The notes under the pieces are model-generated. The model did not search any database. It saw nothing but the letters and a program-made list of their open reading frames with translations, and was not told the origin of the DNA. Made by a program: the position numbers and the translations under genes. DNA of 64,000 bases, from positions 1-64,000 of the forward strand of contig NZ_JABXKK010000032.1 in the NCBI RefSeq assembly GCF_017115045.1, given 5' to 3'. The stretch's first letter is position 1; the number at the start of each line of letters is the position of its first letter. This document shows positions 55,187 to 64,000 of the stretch, in pieces. The DNA comes from Nostoc sp. NMS8. Its GTDB lineage: Bacteria > Cyanobacteriota > Cyanobacteriia > Cyanobacteriales > Nostocaceae.

Positions 55187-56206
55187 ATGAATTCTGAAAA
55201 AATCAAAAATTCTCTAAATATTTCGCCAGCGATACGTGTGGGAGTACTGGGTTTTGGCGGACTCGGACAAGCAGCCGCCAAAGTAGTTGCTGGCAAACGA
55301 GAAATGATTTTAGTCGCAGCAGCAGATCAAAAAGGTTACGCTTATGCTACTGAAGGTTTAAATACTGAAAAATCCGTTGCAACCTATCAAGCCCAAGGTT
55401 CGGTGGGTTATTTAGAGCCAATTGGGACATTAACAAATCAAAGTATTCAGGATTTAATCGAAATAGCTGAAGTAGATGGGTATTTTTTGGCTTTACCCAA
55501 CCTACCTAATGACTTTATTCCTAATGTAGCTAAGGAATTTATTAAATCTGGTTGGCGTGGGGTACTAGTAGATGCGATTAAACGCACCACTGCTGTAGAA
55601 CAACTCCTAGCGATGAGGGAGGAACTGGAAGCCGCCGGTATTACCTACATGACAGGATGTGGTGCTACCCCTGGACTATTAACAGCAGCAGCAGCTTTAG
55701 CCGCTCAAAGCTATGCCGAAATTCATCAAGTTGAAATTACCTTTGGGGTGGGAATTGCCAACTGGGAAGCTTACCGCGCCACTGTTCGGGAAGATATCGG
55801 CCACATGCCTGGTTACACAGTGGAAACTGCGAGGGCTATGACTGACGCGGAAGTAGAAGCACTGTTAGATAAAACTAATGGCGTGCTTACCTTGAAAAAT
55901 ATGGAACACGCTGATGATGTGATGTTAGAAGTAGCGGGGATAGTGGGACGCGATCGCGTTACAGTTGGTGGTGTCGTCGATACCCGCAATCCCAAAAAGC
56001 CTCTCAGCACCAATGTGAAGGTAACAGGACGTACCTTTGAAGGCAAGATTTCCACCCATACCTTTACTCTGGGAGATGAAACCAGCATGGCAGCCAATGT
56101 CTGCGGCCCTGCTTTCGGCTATCTCAAAGCTGGTAGACAATTGCACCAACGGGGCATCTATGGAATATTCACCGCAGCGGAAATTATGCCGCAATTTGTT
56201 AGATAA
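55187..56206 (+). CDS. Saccharopine dehydrogenase-like oxidoreductase
   Basis: A 339-residue NAD(P)-dependent protein. The N-terminal Rossmann loop is [17 protein letters not shown] (about 20-36). The middle shows [20 protein letters not shown], typical of saccharopine dehydrogenase-like families, and the last part [40 protein letters not shown] 55187 is preferred; TTG 55163 would add eight residues with no ribosome site. The substrate cannot be read from sequence. It is followed by an alpha/beta hydrolase 100 bp downstream across a repeat tract. Confidence 0.85.
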   Translation: MNSEKIKNSLNISPAIRVGVLGFGGLGQAAAKVVAGKREMILVAAADQKGYAYATEGLNTEKSVATYQAQGSVGYLEPIGTLTNQSIQDLIEIAEVDGYFLALPNLPNDFIPNVAKEFIKSGWRGVLVDAIKRTTAVEQLLAMREELEAAGITYMTGCGATPGLLTAAAALAAQSYAEIHQVEITFGVGIANWEAYRATVREDIGHMPGYTVETARAMTDAEVEALLDKTNGVLTLKNMEHADDVMLEVAGIVGRDRVTVGGVVDTRNPKKPLSTNVKVTGRTFEGKISTHTFTLGDETSMAANVCGPAFGYLKAGRQLHQRGIYGIFTAAEIMPQFVR

Positions 56207-56209
56207 ATA

Positions 56210-56266
56210 GGGACTGGGAACTGGGGACTAGGGACTGGGAATACTCAATCCCCAATCCCCAATTCT
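56210..56266. repeat. GGGACTGGG/CCCCAATCC heptamer repeat
   Basis: GGGACTGGGAACTGGGGACT type units face CCCCAATCCCCAATTC, a hairpin of the STRR kind. A similar one is at 62160-62214. Confidence 0.65.
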
Positions 56267-56307
56267 TATAATAGAATTTCAGTGCTGATGATAAATCGGA
56301 GGTAAGT

Positions 56308-57261
56308 GTGACCACTACGGTACACTGGCAGGAACGAGTTGGTAATCAAAGGGATTGGATTTGGCGGGGCTGGCAAACCCGCTATACTTACATTCGTCCT
56401 AGCCAAAATCACCACAATACAACACCCCTAATTCTGTTACATGGCTTTGGCGCTTCCATTGGTCATTGGCGACATAATTTAGAAGTTTTGGGTGAACATC
56501 ACACGGTTTACGCCATCGATATGTTGGGTTTTGGCGCTTCTGAAAAAGCCGCAGCTAATTACAGCATCGAACTCTGGGTTGAGCAAGTTTACGATTTCTG
56601 GAAAACATTTATCCGTCAACCAGCGATATTAATAGGCAATTCCAACGGTTCACTGATTTCGATGGCGGCTGCCGCCGCTCACCCCGATATGGTGATGGGT
56701 ATGGTAATGATGAGTTTACCCGACCCTTCATTAGAACAAGAAGCAATTCCTCCTGTGCTACGCCCACTCGTTACAGCAATTAAAAATGTTGTTGCTTCGC
56801 CGTTGATACTTAAACCTGTATTTAACTTCGTGCGCCGTCCTGGGGTGCTGCGTCGTTGGGCTAGTATCGCCTACGCTAACCCAGAGGCGATTACCGATGA
56901 ACTCATTGAAATTTTAGCAGGGCCTCCCCAAGACCGGGGTTCTGCGAGGGCGTTTAGTGCTTTGTTCAAAGCTGCGATCGGAATTAATTTTAGTCCTAGT
57001 GTCAAGGTAGTATTACCAACCTTAACAATTCCCATGCTTTTAATTTGGGGACAAAAAGACCGATTTGTTCCACCAGCCCTAGCTAACCAATTCGCCCAAT
57101 ACAACAAAAAATTGGAAGTGCTGAATCTGGAGGATGTCGGGCATTGTCCCCATGATGAATCTCCAGAACTAGTTAACCAAGCGATTTTAGACTGGATTGA
57201 GAGATGGATTGGCGTAGGCGAAGCCCGCCGCAGGCATCGCCAACCACTGGTTATTCCTTAA
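56308..57261 (+). CDS. Alpha/beta hydrolase
   Basis: A 317-residue alpha/beta-fold hydrolase. Oxyanion part LLHGFGASIGHW (about 46-57), nucleophile elbow IGNSNGSLIS (Ser), acid WGQKDRFVPP (Asp) and His in EDVGHCPHDESPE form a full triad. The sequence resembles the cyanobacterial group near pheophytinase and epoxide hydrolases; substrate unknown. GTG 56308 follows GGAGGT at 4 bp spacing, so the start is a strong guess. The C-terminal 20 residues (GEARRRHRQPLVIP) are basic. Confidence 0.88.
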   Translation: MTTTVHWQERVGNQRDWIWRGWQTRYTYIRPSQNHHNTTPLILLHGFGASIGHWRHNLEVLGEHHTVYAIDMLGFGASEKAAANYSIELWVEQVYDFWKTFIRQPAILIGNSNGSLISMAAAAAHPDMVMGMVMMSLPDPSLEQEAIPPVLRPLVTAIKNVVASPLILKPVFNFVRRPGVLRRWASIAYANPEAITDELIEILAGPPQDRGSARAFSALFKAAIGINFSPSVKVVLPTLTIPMLLIWGQKDRFVPPALANQFAQYNKKLEVLNLEDVGHCPHDESPELVNQAILDWIERWIGVGEARRRHRQPLVIP

Positions 57262-57302
57262 ATGTTATGGTTATACAATGGGTGCGATCGCATCAGCAGT
57301 AC

Positions 57303-57668
57303 TTACTCAATCGTCGTTTGACTAGAGTCAACATCTGTAGTGCCATTCACTGAACGTGCCACGGAAATTACCTTATTGAGAATTTCCTGACTGGGAACTT
57401 TACCTTTCAACACTACAGTGCTACCCGTTTGAGCAACCCAAAGGGTATTAACGTCGTCAATTTGAGGGTCTTCATCAAATGCCAACGCTACCCGTTTTGC
57501 TAAACCACTTTGGTCATATTCTCCGCTTAATCCTAGACGTTCTGGGGGTATCGATTGGGTAGCAGTAGCAGCATCACTACTAGGAGCTTGCACTACAGTC
57601 TGTGGAGCCGGATTTACTTCTGCATTTTCAGGTTTTTCCAATCCAAACAATCTTTGTAACCAACCCAT
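57303..57668 (-). CDS. BON-domain protein
   Basis: A 121-residue protein. The last 70 residues fit a BON domain (GLAKRVALAFDEDPQIDDVNTLWVAQTGSTVVLKGKVPSQEILNKVISVARSVNGTTDVDS), which usually binds membranes or partner proteins in stress and envelope proteins. The first 45 residues are Ala/Pro/Gln-rich. There is no clear signal peptide, so it is probably cytoplasmic. It converges on the hydrolase gene (41 bp between stops). Confidence 0.85.
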   Translation of the reverse strand: MGWLQRLFGLEKPENAEVNPAPQTVVQAPSSDAATATQSIPPERLGLSGEYDQSGLAKRVALAFDEDPQIDDVNTLWVAQTGSTVVLKGKVPSQEILNKVISVARSVNGTTDVDSSQTTIE

Positions 57669-57847
57669 AAAAACTTTTCTCCTTAGTTAGAGGCTTATCA
57701 AGCTTGAGTATAAAAGCTTTACAAGAATGCCACATCTGCCAATGAAAAGATATACATTCAATGAAATTCTTGTTTGCAGTATGATTTCTAGACAATTTCT
57801 CGATTAAGAATGCAATGAGTGCATCTCTTAAGTTTACAATAGGAGGT

Positions 57848-57867
57848 CGCACTAAATTTTTAGTGCG
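57848..57867. promoter_or_regulatory. Hairpin in the ilvN leader
   Basis: CGCACTAAA (57848-57856) and TTTAGTGCG (57859-57867) form a perfect 9-bp stem 72 bp before the ilvN start. No leader peptide or T-run is obvious. Confidence 0.45.
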
Positions 57868-57939
57868 GTAGTAGGTCTAGCGTTGCCTTTTGCTAGTATC
57901 TGCGTTCCTCAATTCCTGCTCTAGCCTCTGTTGGCGAAG

Positions 57940-58458
57940 ATGAAACATACCCTTTCAGTTCTCGTAGAAGATGAGGCGGGTGTTCTTTCCCGCATTTCTA
58001 GTTTATTTGCGCGTCGCGGCTTTAATATTGAAAGCCTTGCTGTTGGCCCTGCTGAACAAGGAGGAGTCTCTCGAATTACAATGGTTGTCCCTGGTGACGA
58101 TCGCATTATCGAGCAGCTCACCAAGCAACTGTACAAATTAGTCAATGTCTTGAAAGTCCAGGATATTACCGAAACTCCTTGTGTCGAGCGGGAATTGATG
58201 CTTTTGAAGGTGAATGCTAGTACCAGCAATCGCTCAGAAGTAATCGAACTGTCTCAAATTTTCCGGGCGCGAGTCGTGGATGTGGCAGAAGATTTTCTCA
58301 CCTTAGAAGTTGTGGGAGATCCAGGTAAAATGGTAGCGATCGTGCAAGTGTTGCAAAAATTTGGTTTGAAAGAAATCGCCCGCACCGGCAAAATTGCCCT
58401 AACTCGTGAGTCGGGCGTCAATACCGAGTTACTCAAATCTTTGGAAGCAAAGGTTTAG
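57940..58458 (+). CDS. ilvN: Acetolactate synthase small (regulatory) subunit
   Basis: A 172-residue regulatory subunit of acetohydroxyacid synthase, for branched-chain amino acids. The ACT domain (about 1-75) starts [36 protein letters not shown] with [18 protein letters not shown]; the C-terminal domain ([36 protein letters not shown]) is complete. I use ATG 57940; TTG 57931 lies three codons upstream. The large subunit is not in the window. Confidence 0.95.
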   Translation: MKHTLSVLVEDEAGVLSRISSLFARRGFNIESLAVGPAEQGGVSRITMVVPGDDRIIEQLTKQLYKLVNVLKVQDITETPCVERELMLLKVNASTSNRSEVIELSQIFRARVVDVAEDFLTLEVVGDPGKMVAIVQVLQKFGLKEIARTGKIALTRESGVNTELLKSLEAKV

Positions 58459-58520
58459 TTGGGAATTTAAATCAAGGCTCAGAAATACTCAACAGTAAGC
58501 GCATAAATTAAACACACCAG

Positions 58521-58555
58521 AAAGTCATAGTAGCAGTTGTTACTATGACTTTTTG
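58521..58555 (+). terminator. Terminator of ilvN
   Basis: AAAGTCATAGTA (58521-58532) pairs with TACTATGACTTT (58541-58552) and runs into TTTTT. Confidence 0.85.
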
Positions 58556-59069
58556 CTTAAATAAGCCCAAAACCCAATACTACTCGGGTTTTGGATTTTG
58601 AACTCAGAATTGGGTTTGGGGAAAAGGTTAAAGGGGAAGGGTTAAAGGTTTTTTCTTTCCCTTTTCCCCCGCCCCTTATCCTCAGAGGGGGCCCCACCTT
58701 CCCCTTTTCCCCAAAACCCGACAAGTATTGGCCCAAAACCCTGATGTAGAGACGCGATTTATCGCGTCTTTAAAGATCATAGGACTTACGCATTGACAGA
58801 AAAGCCAAAATAAGAGGTATAGTTTTCAAGGCTTCTAGGTAGGTTTTTCAGTCATATTTTGGCGATCGCCAGCAATCAAAAGTGACCGCCAAAAGCCTTA
58901 AACAACGTATTTACGTTAATACACAAGATAGTTTTTTTTACAGTCCTAGATCAATAACCCTTAACTGAACTGTATTAGCTTAAAGACTACCAAAAAATTG
59001 AAGGAGGCAGGAAGTTTTACAATTCGTTTAAAGGCTAATTCAGTAAGTTAATACCCGACAAAATTTGGT
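58556..59069. other. Intergenic region with repeats
   Basis: A GGGTTTGGGGAAAAGG tract with CCCCTTTTCCCC and CCCAAAACCC complements spans 58588-58740. A GTAGAGACGCGATTTATCGC hairpin follows (58746-58775). The rest is the AT-rich leader of the phosphoesterase gene; I see GGAGG near 59004. No gene. Confidence 0.5.
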
Positions 59070-60821
59070 ATGTTACTCATGCTCAGACGCAAAAGCAGCC
59101 GTAAAATATCCTCAGTGGTTATGCTTGTGCTTGTTATATGCTTTACTTTGATAAGTGTGCGTTCATTTGGGCAAACAATTATGACACCAGCACCCCAACT
59201 GCTCACCGATCCATTTTTGCAACTGCCAACTGAAAACTCAGTGCGAGTAGTCTGGTTTACTGAGTTTGCTGGTGTTAATCACATAGTCTTCTATGGAGAA
59301 AATCTTAAACAAACTGCTAAGGCAAATCTTACCAAACTCAGTCGCACGCGCGAAGACCAAAAGTCAAGAGTTGCTAACCAAACTAAAGACGGCCAAATCG
59401 ATCAAAAACCCATCCAGCGTGACATTTGGCGACATGAAGCTGAGGTAACTGGGTTAACTCCTGGTTTACGGGTAAACTATCGCGTTACGAGTGTGCGAGA
59501 AGATGGCGAGAGTGTTAACAGTGATGTTTTTACCCTTACAGCTACTCCCAAACCCGATACGCCACTCAAAATTTTACTCACTTCAGATCATCAATTAAAG
59601 CCCATGACCTCTGCAAATCTGCAAAAGGTGGTAGAAACAGTTGGCAGAGTTGATGGAGTGTGGTTTGCTGGTGATTTGGTTAATGTCAGCGATCGCGCCT
59701 CAGAATGGTTTGATGATAGTAGTGGTGGTGCATTGTTTCCCGGTTTACAAGGTCGTGCTACTTATGACATGACTCACAATGGTGTCAAGACAACCTACAT
59801 CGGTGGACAAATAATTCAACACGCACCCATGTTTACTTGCATTGGCAATCATGAGGTGATGGGGCGCTTTGCCAGAACAGAAAGTTTAGATGATGAATTT
59901 GATGATACAATTCCTCGTGTCGTCGCTCAAAAAATCTACCAGGATAAATCTTTAATAGATAATTCTTTTAATACTAATACCTACGAAGAAATTTTCTCTT
60001 TACCAAAAAGTAAAGAGGGTGGAAAAAAGTATTATGCAGTCAGCTTTGGTGATGTGCGTTTGGTGGTACTTTACATTACGAATATGTGGCGAACTCCCAG
60101 CTTAGATGTAAAGCGTAGGGGTAGATATCAAGAAGCCGAAAAAGACTTAAATAATCCTGAAAATTGGGGCTATGGACAACTGATTTATGAACCAATTGCT
60201 AAAGGCAGCAAACAGTACAATTGGCTGGAGGCAGAACTCAACAGCACGGAGTTTAAACAAGCAAAATACAAAGTTGTGATGTTCCATCATCCACCCCACA
60301 CATTAGGTGATAATATAGTTCCTGCTTATACAGAACCAGTACAAATAATTGAACGGGATGGTAATAATATCAAAGCAGTTCGTTACGAATATCCCAAAGA
60401 CGCAGATTATATTATTCGTGATGTTGTCCCAATACTTGAAGCCGCTAATGTGCAATTAGTATTTTATGGGCATTCCCATCTATGGAATCGCTTTGTTAGT
60501 CCCAATGGAATGCACTTTCTAGAAACATCTAATGTGGGTAATACTTACGGTGCTGCCTGGGGTGACAGAAAACGAGAAGTACCAATTGGATATCAAGAGG
60601 ATTATGTTAAGGTTGGCGATCCCAATGGATTAGAACCGATAGTGCCAACAATTGCCCCCTTGCTAGGCGAAGATGGAAAGCCGATGCCTTATGTTGCAAG
60701 TAATGATATTACGGTTTTCAGTATCTTTGATACAGGGACAGGTACGATAAGTAGTTATCGCTTTGATACTCGCAAACCTGATTCAGAAGTATTGAAGTTT
60801 GATGAATTTAAATTGAACTGA
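59070..60821 (+). CDS. Secreted metallophosphoesterase (purple acid phosphatase-like)
   Basis: A 583-residue exported protein. Signal peptide about 1-35 (VVMLVLVICFTLISVRSFGQ). An Ig/FN3-like N-terminal domain (about 45-165, SVRVVWFTE, VTGLTPGLRVNYRVTSV) precedes the calcineurin-like metal domain (about 172-480): SDHQ, GDLVN, GNHEVMG, MFHHPP and GHSHLW. These form a dinuclear metal site for phosphoesters. The layout fits bacterial purple acid-type phosphatases, which cells use to free phosphate outside. It may belong with the phosphate supply seen in the pst region, but no Pho box is clear in front of it. Confidence 0.88.
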   Translation: MLLMLRRKSSRKISSVVMLVLVICFTLISVRSFGQTIMTPAPQLLTDPFLQLPTENSVRVVWFTEFAGVNHIVFYGENLKQTAKANLTKLSRTREDQKSRVANQTKDGQIDQKPIQRDIWRHEAEVTGLTPGLRVNYRVTSVREDGESVNSDVFTLTATPKPDTPLKILLTSDHQLKPMTSANLQKVVETVGRVDGVWFAGDLVNVSDRASEWFDDSSGGALFPGLQGRATYDMTHNGVKTTYIGGQIIQHAPMFTCIGNHEVMGRFARTESLDDEFDDTIPRVVAQKIYQDKSLIDNSFNTNTYEEIFSLPKSKEGGKKYYAVSFGDVRLVVLYITNMWRTPSLDVKRRGRYQEAEKDLNNPENWGYGQLIYEPIAKGSKQYNWLEAELNSTEFKQAKYKVVMFHHPPHTLGDNIVPAYTEPVQIIERDGNNIKAVRYEYPKDADYIIRDVVPILEAANVQLVFYGHSHLWNRFVSPNGMHFLETSNVGNTYGAAWGDRKREVPIGYQEDYVKVGDPNGLEPIVPTIAPLLGEDGKPMPYVASNDITVFSIFDTGTGTISSYRFDTRKPDSEVLKFDEFKLN

Positions 60822-60955
60822 ATCAAAAGACCATTAAGGAATTGTGTGTACACGGTAGCCTTTATAAGGAGAGGGATTGAGGATGAGGTAAATCAAATGT
60901 ATAAATTGTATGCTATCTAATTCTTATTTATAAAAGATTTTACTAAGTAAAATTG

Positions 60956-60980
60956 TCCCTCTCTGAATTAGAGAGGGACA
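60956..60980. terminator. Bidirectional terminator-like hairpin
   Basis: GTCCCTCTCT (60956-60965) pairs with AGAGAGGGAC (60971-60980) between convergent genes, with AT-rich flanks on both sides but no full T-run. Confidence 0.55.
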
Positions 60981-61038
60981 GAATTGAATTTTAGTTCAAA
61001 GCTGAGAAAAGTTCGTTAGAAACCACATTAATTGAACC

Positions 61039-62142
61039 TTATCTAGTCCCAACTCCAACCGTTTGCCGTTCTCGCCGTGCGACTTCTGCACGTACTAAAG
61101 GAATGACATCACGCCCATAAGCGATCGCATCCTCTAGGGGATCAAAGCCGCGAATCAACAAGGTAGTCACACCTGCATCGTAATAATCAACCAAAGCTTC
61201 AGCTACTTGTTCTGGTGTACCCACTAAGGCTGTAGTGTTACCTGCCGCACCAGTAGCCGCTGCGATCGGTGTCCAGAGACGCTTATCGTAAACCTCATTT
61301 TTGGCTGCAAAATCCAGTAGGCGTTGTGACCCTACCGCCTGGGGTCTAGCTGGCGCAGCTACTTTCGCCCCTCCGCGCAACTCTTGAATTCGCGCTAAAA
61401 TTTTATGTGCCTTCTCCCAAGCCTCTTGTTCTGTAGCACCAAGAATCGGTCGCAGGGAGACGCTAAAGCGAATCGAACGACCTGCTGGTAAGGCAGCACG
61501 AACCTCTGCGATTCGTTCTTTTACTGCGGCAATTGGCTCACCCCACAAGGCGTAGACATTACTGTGTTTGGCTCCTACTTGTACGGCTGGCCCAGATGCA
61601 CCACCAAAGTAAAGGGGGATGTGGGGCTGTTGCAGCGGCTTGATCGCCGAGAAAGCATCTTTAATGTGATAAAATTCACCTTCATAATCAAAGGGAGTAT
61701 CGCTCGTCCAGACGCGACGAACAATTTCTAAATATTCATCGGTGCGGCGGTAGCGGCTATCATGATCTAGCCAGTCACCATCTTTTTGCTGGTCAGCATC
61801 ACTGCCACCAGTAATAATATGTATTGCGATTCGACCGTTGGTAAAATGGTCAAGCGTCGCTGCCTTACGAGCTGCCAGAGTTGGTGCTACAAAACCTGGA
61901 CGATGAGCAATCAAAAAGCCCAATCGCTCGGTTGCCGAAGCCGCAAAACTAGCAACAGTCAAACCATCAGGGCTGCTAGAACTATAGCCAATCAGTACTT
62001 TATCAAAGCCTCCTTCTTCATGGGCTTTCGCAAACTCACGAACATAAGCCGGATCAATGATGTCATCGCCCAAACTACCTGGTGTACTATTTAATTCCGA
62101 AGTAGGCTTTGTCCGAATCAATCCAATAAATTCAACTGGCAT
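61039..62142 (-). CDS. SsuD-like alkanesulfonate monooxygenase (LLM class)
   Basis: A 367-residue flavin-dependent monooxygenase. It matches the SsuD layout: FIGLIRTKPTSEL, FDKVLIGYSSSSPDGLTVASFAASATERLGFLIAHRPGFVAPTLAARKAATLDHFTNGRIAIHIITGGSDADQQKDGDWLDHDSRYRRTDEYLEIVRRVW, IPLYFGGASGPAVQVGAKHSNVYALWGEPIAAVKERI. SsuD enzymes release sulfite from alkanesulfonates using reduced FMN. I start at ATG 62142, with AGGAG upstream; the longer frame to 62211 reads through a heptamer repeat. No SsuE reductase is near. Convergent with the phosphoesterase gene. Confidence 0.9.
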   Translation of the reverse strand: MPVEFIGLIRTKPTSELNSTPGSLGDDIIDPAYVREFAKAHEEGGFDKVLIGYSSSSPDGLTVASFAASATERLGFLIAHRPGFVAPTLAARKAATLDHFTNGRIAIHIITGGSDADQQKDGDWLDHDSRYRRTDEYLEIVRRVWTSDTPFDYEGEFYHIKDAFSAIKPLQQPHIPLYFGGASGPAVQVGAKHSNVYALWGEPIAAVKERIAEVRAALPAGRSIRFSVSLRPILGATEQEAWEKAHKILARIQELRGGAKVAAPARPQAVGSQRLLDFAAKNEVYDKRLWTPIAAATGAAGNTTALVGTPEQVAEALVDYYDAGVTTLLIRGFDPLEDAIAYGRDVIPLVRAEVARRERQTVGVGTR

Positions 62143-62214
62143 AATTAATTCTCCTAAAAATGTTGGGGATTGGTTATTCCTAATCCCCAGTCCCCAGTCC
62201 CCAATCCCCAATAC
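62143..62214. repeat. Heptamer repeat between LLM and aldolase genes
   Basis: Repeated CCCCAGTCCCCAATCCC units; it also makes a false start extension of the monooxygenase gene. Confidence 0.65.
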
Positions 62215-62994
62215 CTAATCAAATAAATCTGGCTGCTCGTGGGTAATTTCATCCCACAAATACTGGAATCCACCCCAGCCTGCTTGGTGAGTACCGCCGC
62301 GTTGTTGGATATTTAAGGCGATGTCATGGTCAATCAGGACAGGTTTTCCTACGGCTTCTGCTAGCAACTGTGCCTTAGCTGTATCCTCTAACCTGATGTA
62401 CCACCAAGCGGCTTCATCTACACTGTGTCCTACAGTCAATATGCCGTGGTTGCGTAAAATCGCAGCTTTGTTTTTGCCTAGTCCTTGAGCAATGCGTTTT
62501 CCTTCACTTGTCTCTAAGACAATGCCTGTAAAATCATCAAATAGAGCATGATCTTGATAAAAAGCACAGGAATCTTGGGTAATCGGGTCGAGCAAGCGAC
62601 CCAAAGATGACCAAGTTTTGCCATAGAAGGAATGGGCATGAGCCGCAGCGATAACGTCGGGGCGGGCTTCGTGGATTTGAGAGTGAATCGCAAATGCTGC
62701 TTGACTAACTTTGCCTTCACCTTGAACTACTTGACCTTCACTATTTACTAGTATTAAGTCGGATACGCGAATGCGACTGAAATGTATCCCAAAGGGATTT
62801 ACCCAAAAATGATCGGTAAGTTCAGGATCGCGGGCTGTGATATGTCCTGCCAATCCTTGAGCAAAACCCAAACGCGCAAATACCCGAAAAGCTGCTGCCA
62901 AACGTTCTTGGCGATGACGACGCTCCGATTCAATAGAAACGAAGGTCGGTGGTTGGAAGGGATTGCTGGGACGGACGAGAGAAGTTTGCACCAT
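62215..62994 (-). CDS. Class II aldolase/adducin family protein
   Basis: A 259-residue zinc-dependent aldolase-type protein. The catalytic region holds HITARDPELTDHFWVNPFG, AAHAHSFYGKTWSSLGRLLDPITQDSC (two metal-binding His) and ILRNHGILTVGHSVDEAAWWYIRLEDTAKAQL (third His). ATG 62994 follows AGGAG by 9 bp. The gene is followed by the SsuD-like gene 72 bp downstream, so the two are probably co-transcribed and handle a sulfonate and its carbon skeleton. The substrate is inferred only. Confidence 0.88.
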   Translation of the reverse strand: MVQTSLVRPSNPFQPPTFVSIESERRHRQERLAAAFRVFARLGFAQGLAGHITARDPELTDHFWVNPFGIHFSRIRVSDLILVNSEGQVVQGEGKVSQAAFAIHSQIHEARPDVIAAAHAHSFYGKTWSSLGRLLDPITQDSCAFYQDHALFDDFTGIVLETSEGKRIAQGLGKNKAAILRNHGILTVGHSVDEAAWWYIRLEDTAKAQLLAEAVGKPVLIDHDIALNIQQRGGTHQAGWGGFQYLWDEITHEQPDLFD

Positions 62995-63564
62995 AATTTT
63001 CAACTCCTACGTATGGATTGGCTAGATGCAGGGTGCTGCCTCATTGCTGGTGAAAGCGTCAAGGTTTGTCTATAGACATTGCTTCACCATTAAACTACCG
63101 AGATAATAAAGGATTTATGGTTATTGCTTAGTGGCGATGTCTACAACGGGCTGCGCCTACGCAGTTTTTATCGCTGCAAATACGTATTGTTCAATCATGT
63201 CCAGTAGACAATGCTACAAATAACTTTTGACAATAACCGTAAATACGTTACTAATTACTTGATGTCAGCTTTTAAACTACCTAGCGACAACAAATTTTTT
63301 AACTAGAGTAGTTATACTATCAAATAAACTACTGCGACTCGACCGACTTACAGTAGTTTAAGTCTAAATGAATTTATCACAGTTCATTTAAATAAACAAG
63401 CTAAATTTTTAGCTACATCATCCCAATATTCTTGCCGAAAAGCTCTCCTTTATACATTCAGTCAAGATAAAACTACTCTAAACTACATAAGTGCAAAGAG
63501 AAAAAACGAGATTTTCCTAGTCACTTTGAAAGTTAATTAGCTGAAAATCTTGATATTACTTAAG
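62995..63564. other. Long non-coding region before tRNA-Val
   Basis: AT-rich. It contains a GCGATGTCTACAACGGGCTGCGCC repeat near 63134, also found near 48274, where GCGATGTCTACGACGGGCTGCG occurs. It should hold the promoter of the aldolase operon. No gene seen. Confidence 0.4.
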
Positions 63565-63636
63565 TGGGCGATACTGGATTTGAACCAGTGACCCCATCCG
63601 TGTGAAGGATGTGCGCTACCCCTGTGCTAATCGCCC
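63565..63636 (-). tRNA. tRNA-Val (anticodon CAC)
   Basis: Read on the minus strand: acceptor GGGCGAT with ATCGCCC, D arm GCAC..GCGC, anticodon stem CATCC/GGATG around loop TTCACAC (anticodon CAC), T arm ACTGG-TTCAAAT-CCAGT and discriminator A. CCA is not encoded. Confidence 0.92.
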
Positions 63637-63992
63637 AAGGCTTCTAATTATATCATAACTTGCTCACATTAGCATTGTCTCTTGAAACGAGAAGGGACGA
63701 AAATTTCGTACCTCCTGCATTCTTCACATAAATCACCGATAACAATTGCTGTACATGGATAGCGGGGCGTTTAGCCCGTGCTGAGTAACGAGTGCTGAGT
63801 AAAAAGTTTATTTCCGCAGTGTACTACGTATTTTTGCTCTGGGCGTGGGGTCACTGAAGATTCATTTCTTTAGTTTATCTAAAGTCGCATCTAAGTTAGC
63901 AAATTACCTTTCTAAGATAGAAGCAGCAACTATAAGTTGCCACACACGACTAACACCCAATTAACAGCTAGTGGCTGCGGAGAACATAAAAA
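63637..63992. other. Non-coding region at the window end
   Basis: Contains a GAGTAACGAGTGCTGAGTAA heptamer-like tract (about 63780-63802). No gene seen before the partial start at 63993. Confidence 0.35.
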
Positions 63993-64000
63993 ATGGCTAA
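63993..64000 (+). CDS. Possible start of a truncated gene
   Basis: ATG at 63993 with GGAG about 10 bp upstream (63979-63982); only eight bases lie in the window (Met-Ala), so nothing can be said of the product. Confidence 0.25.

Noticed and set aside
58960..59000. Pho box before the metallophosphoesterase
   Set aside because: CTTAACTG and CTTAAAGA occur but 19 bp apart, out of the 11-bp phase.

Overview
The window looks like chromosome of a filamentous, heterocyst-forming cyanobacterium of the Nostoc/Anabaena type. The evidence is the gene content (DUF3172, DUF2811, DUF4168, CPP1-like J protein, DICT sensor kinase, AMIN-domain TonB receptor, group 2 sigma factor), the many GCGATCGC (HIP1-type) sites, and abundant short tandem heptamer-like repeats and small dispersed hairpin repeats between genes. 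No phage, plasmid or intact IS is visible; the region is core or near-core genome with small accessory patches.

Layout. 0.5-2.7 kb: a DUF3172 protein and a DICT/histidine-kinase protein whose H-box His is Gln. 3.1-10.0 kb: an organosulfur-type set on the + strand: MDR oxidoreductase, degenerate pyrophosphatase-like protein, unusual SDR, AtsK/TauD-type dioxygenase, a 21-bp tandem array, GST, NtaA/SnaA/DszA-type flavin monooxygenase and an EamA transporter. 10.4-16 kb: PAP/fibrillin-like protein, tRNA-Val(GAC) with a small inverted-repeat element beside it, a sigma factor with a clear terminator, a HerA-like ATPase and a GST. 16.4-27.3 kb: fasciclin protein, polysaccharide deacetylase, hemL, hisIE, an MFS transporter, DUF2811, an OmpR-type regulator, a CPP1-like protein and a HAD phosphatase.

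27.5-32.6 kb is the most unusual stretch: an unknown protein, a YhaV toxin with an antitoxin that keeps a PrlF-like C-terminal tail but lacks an AbrB-like N-terminus, HPPD with an in-frame repeat insertion, an SDR, and a protein joining an InsA-like zinc ribbon, a NYN nuclease domain and a LOTUS/OST-HTH domain. 32.7-38.2 kb: a pst phosphate operon (pstS-C-A-B-B') behind a five-unit Pho box; the second PstB lacks the Q-loop Gln. 38.8-41.5 kb: SpoIIM-like protein divergent from a membrane protein and an RDD protein. 41.6-46.4 kb: 2H phosphoesterase, holA, DUF4168, CRTISO-like oxidoreductase and an unknown protein.

46.4-54.6 kb: a strongly structured candidate RNA, thiC with a TPP riboswitch, two AT-rich dyads, then a TonB-dependent receptor and an iron-siderophore binding lipoprotein, and an RTX-type protein. 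55.2-63 kb: saccharopine dehydrogenase-like protein, alpha/beta hydrolase, BON protein, ilvN, a secreted metallophosphoesterase, and a second sulfonate-type pair (SsuD-like monooxygenase and class II aldolase). tRNA-Val(CAC) lies at 63.6 kb.

Taken together the accessory genes deal with scavenging sulfur (organosulfur oxygenases), phosphorus (Pst, phosphatase) and iron (TonB receptor with binding protein). Start sites were moved inward from the longest frame at several genes where a Shine-Dalgarno, a signal peptide or a dispersed repeat made the longer N-terminus unlikely. All assignments are by eye; no database search was possible.
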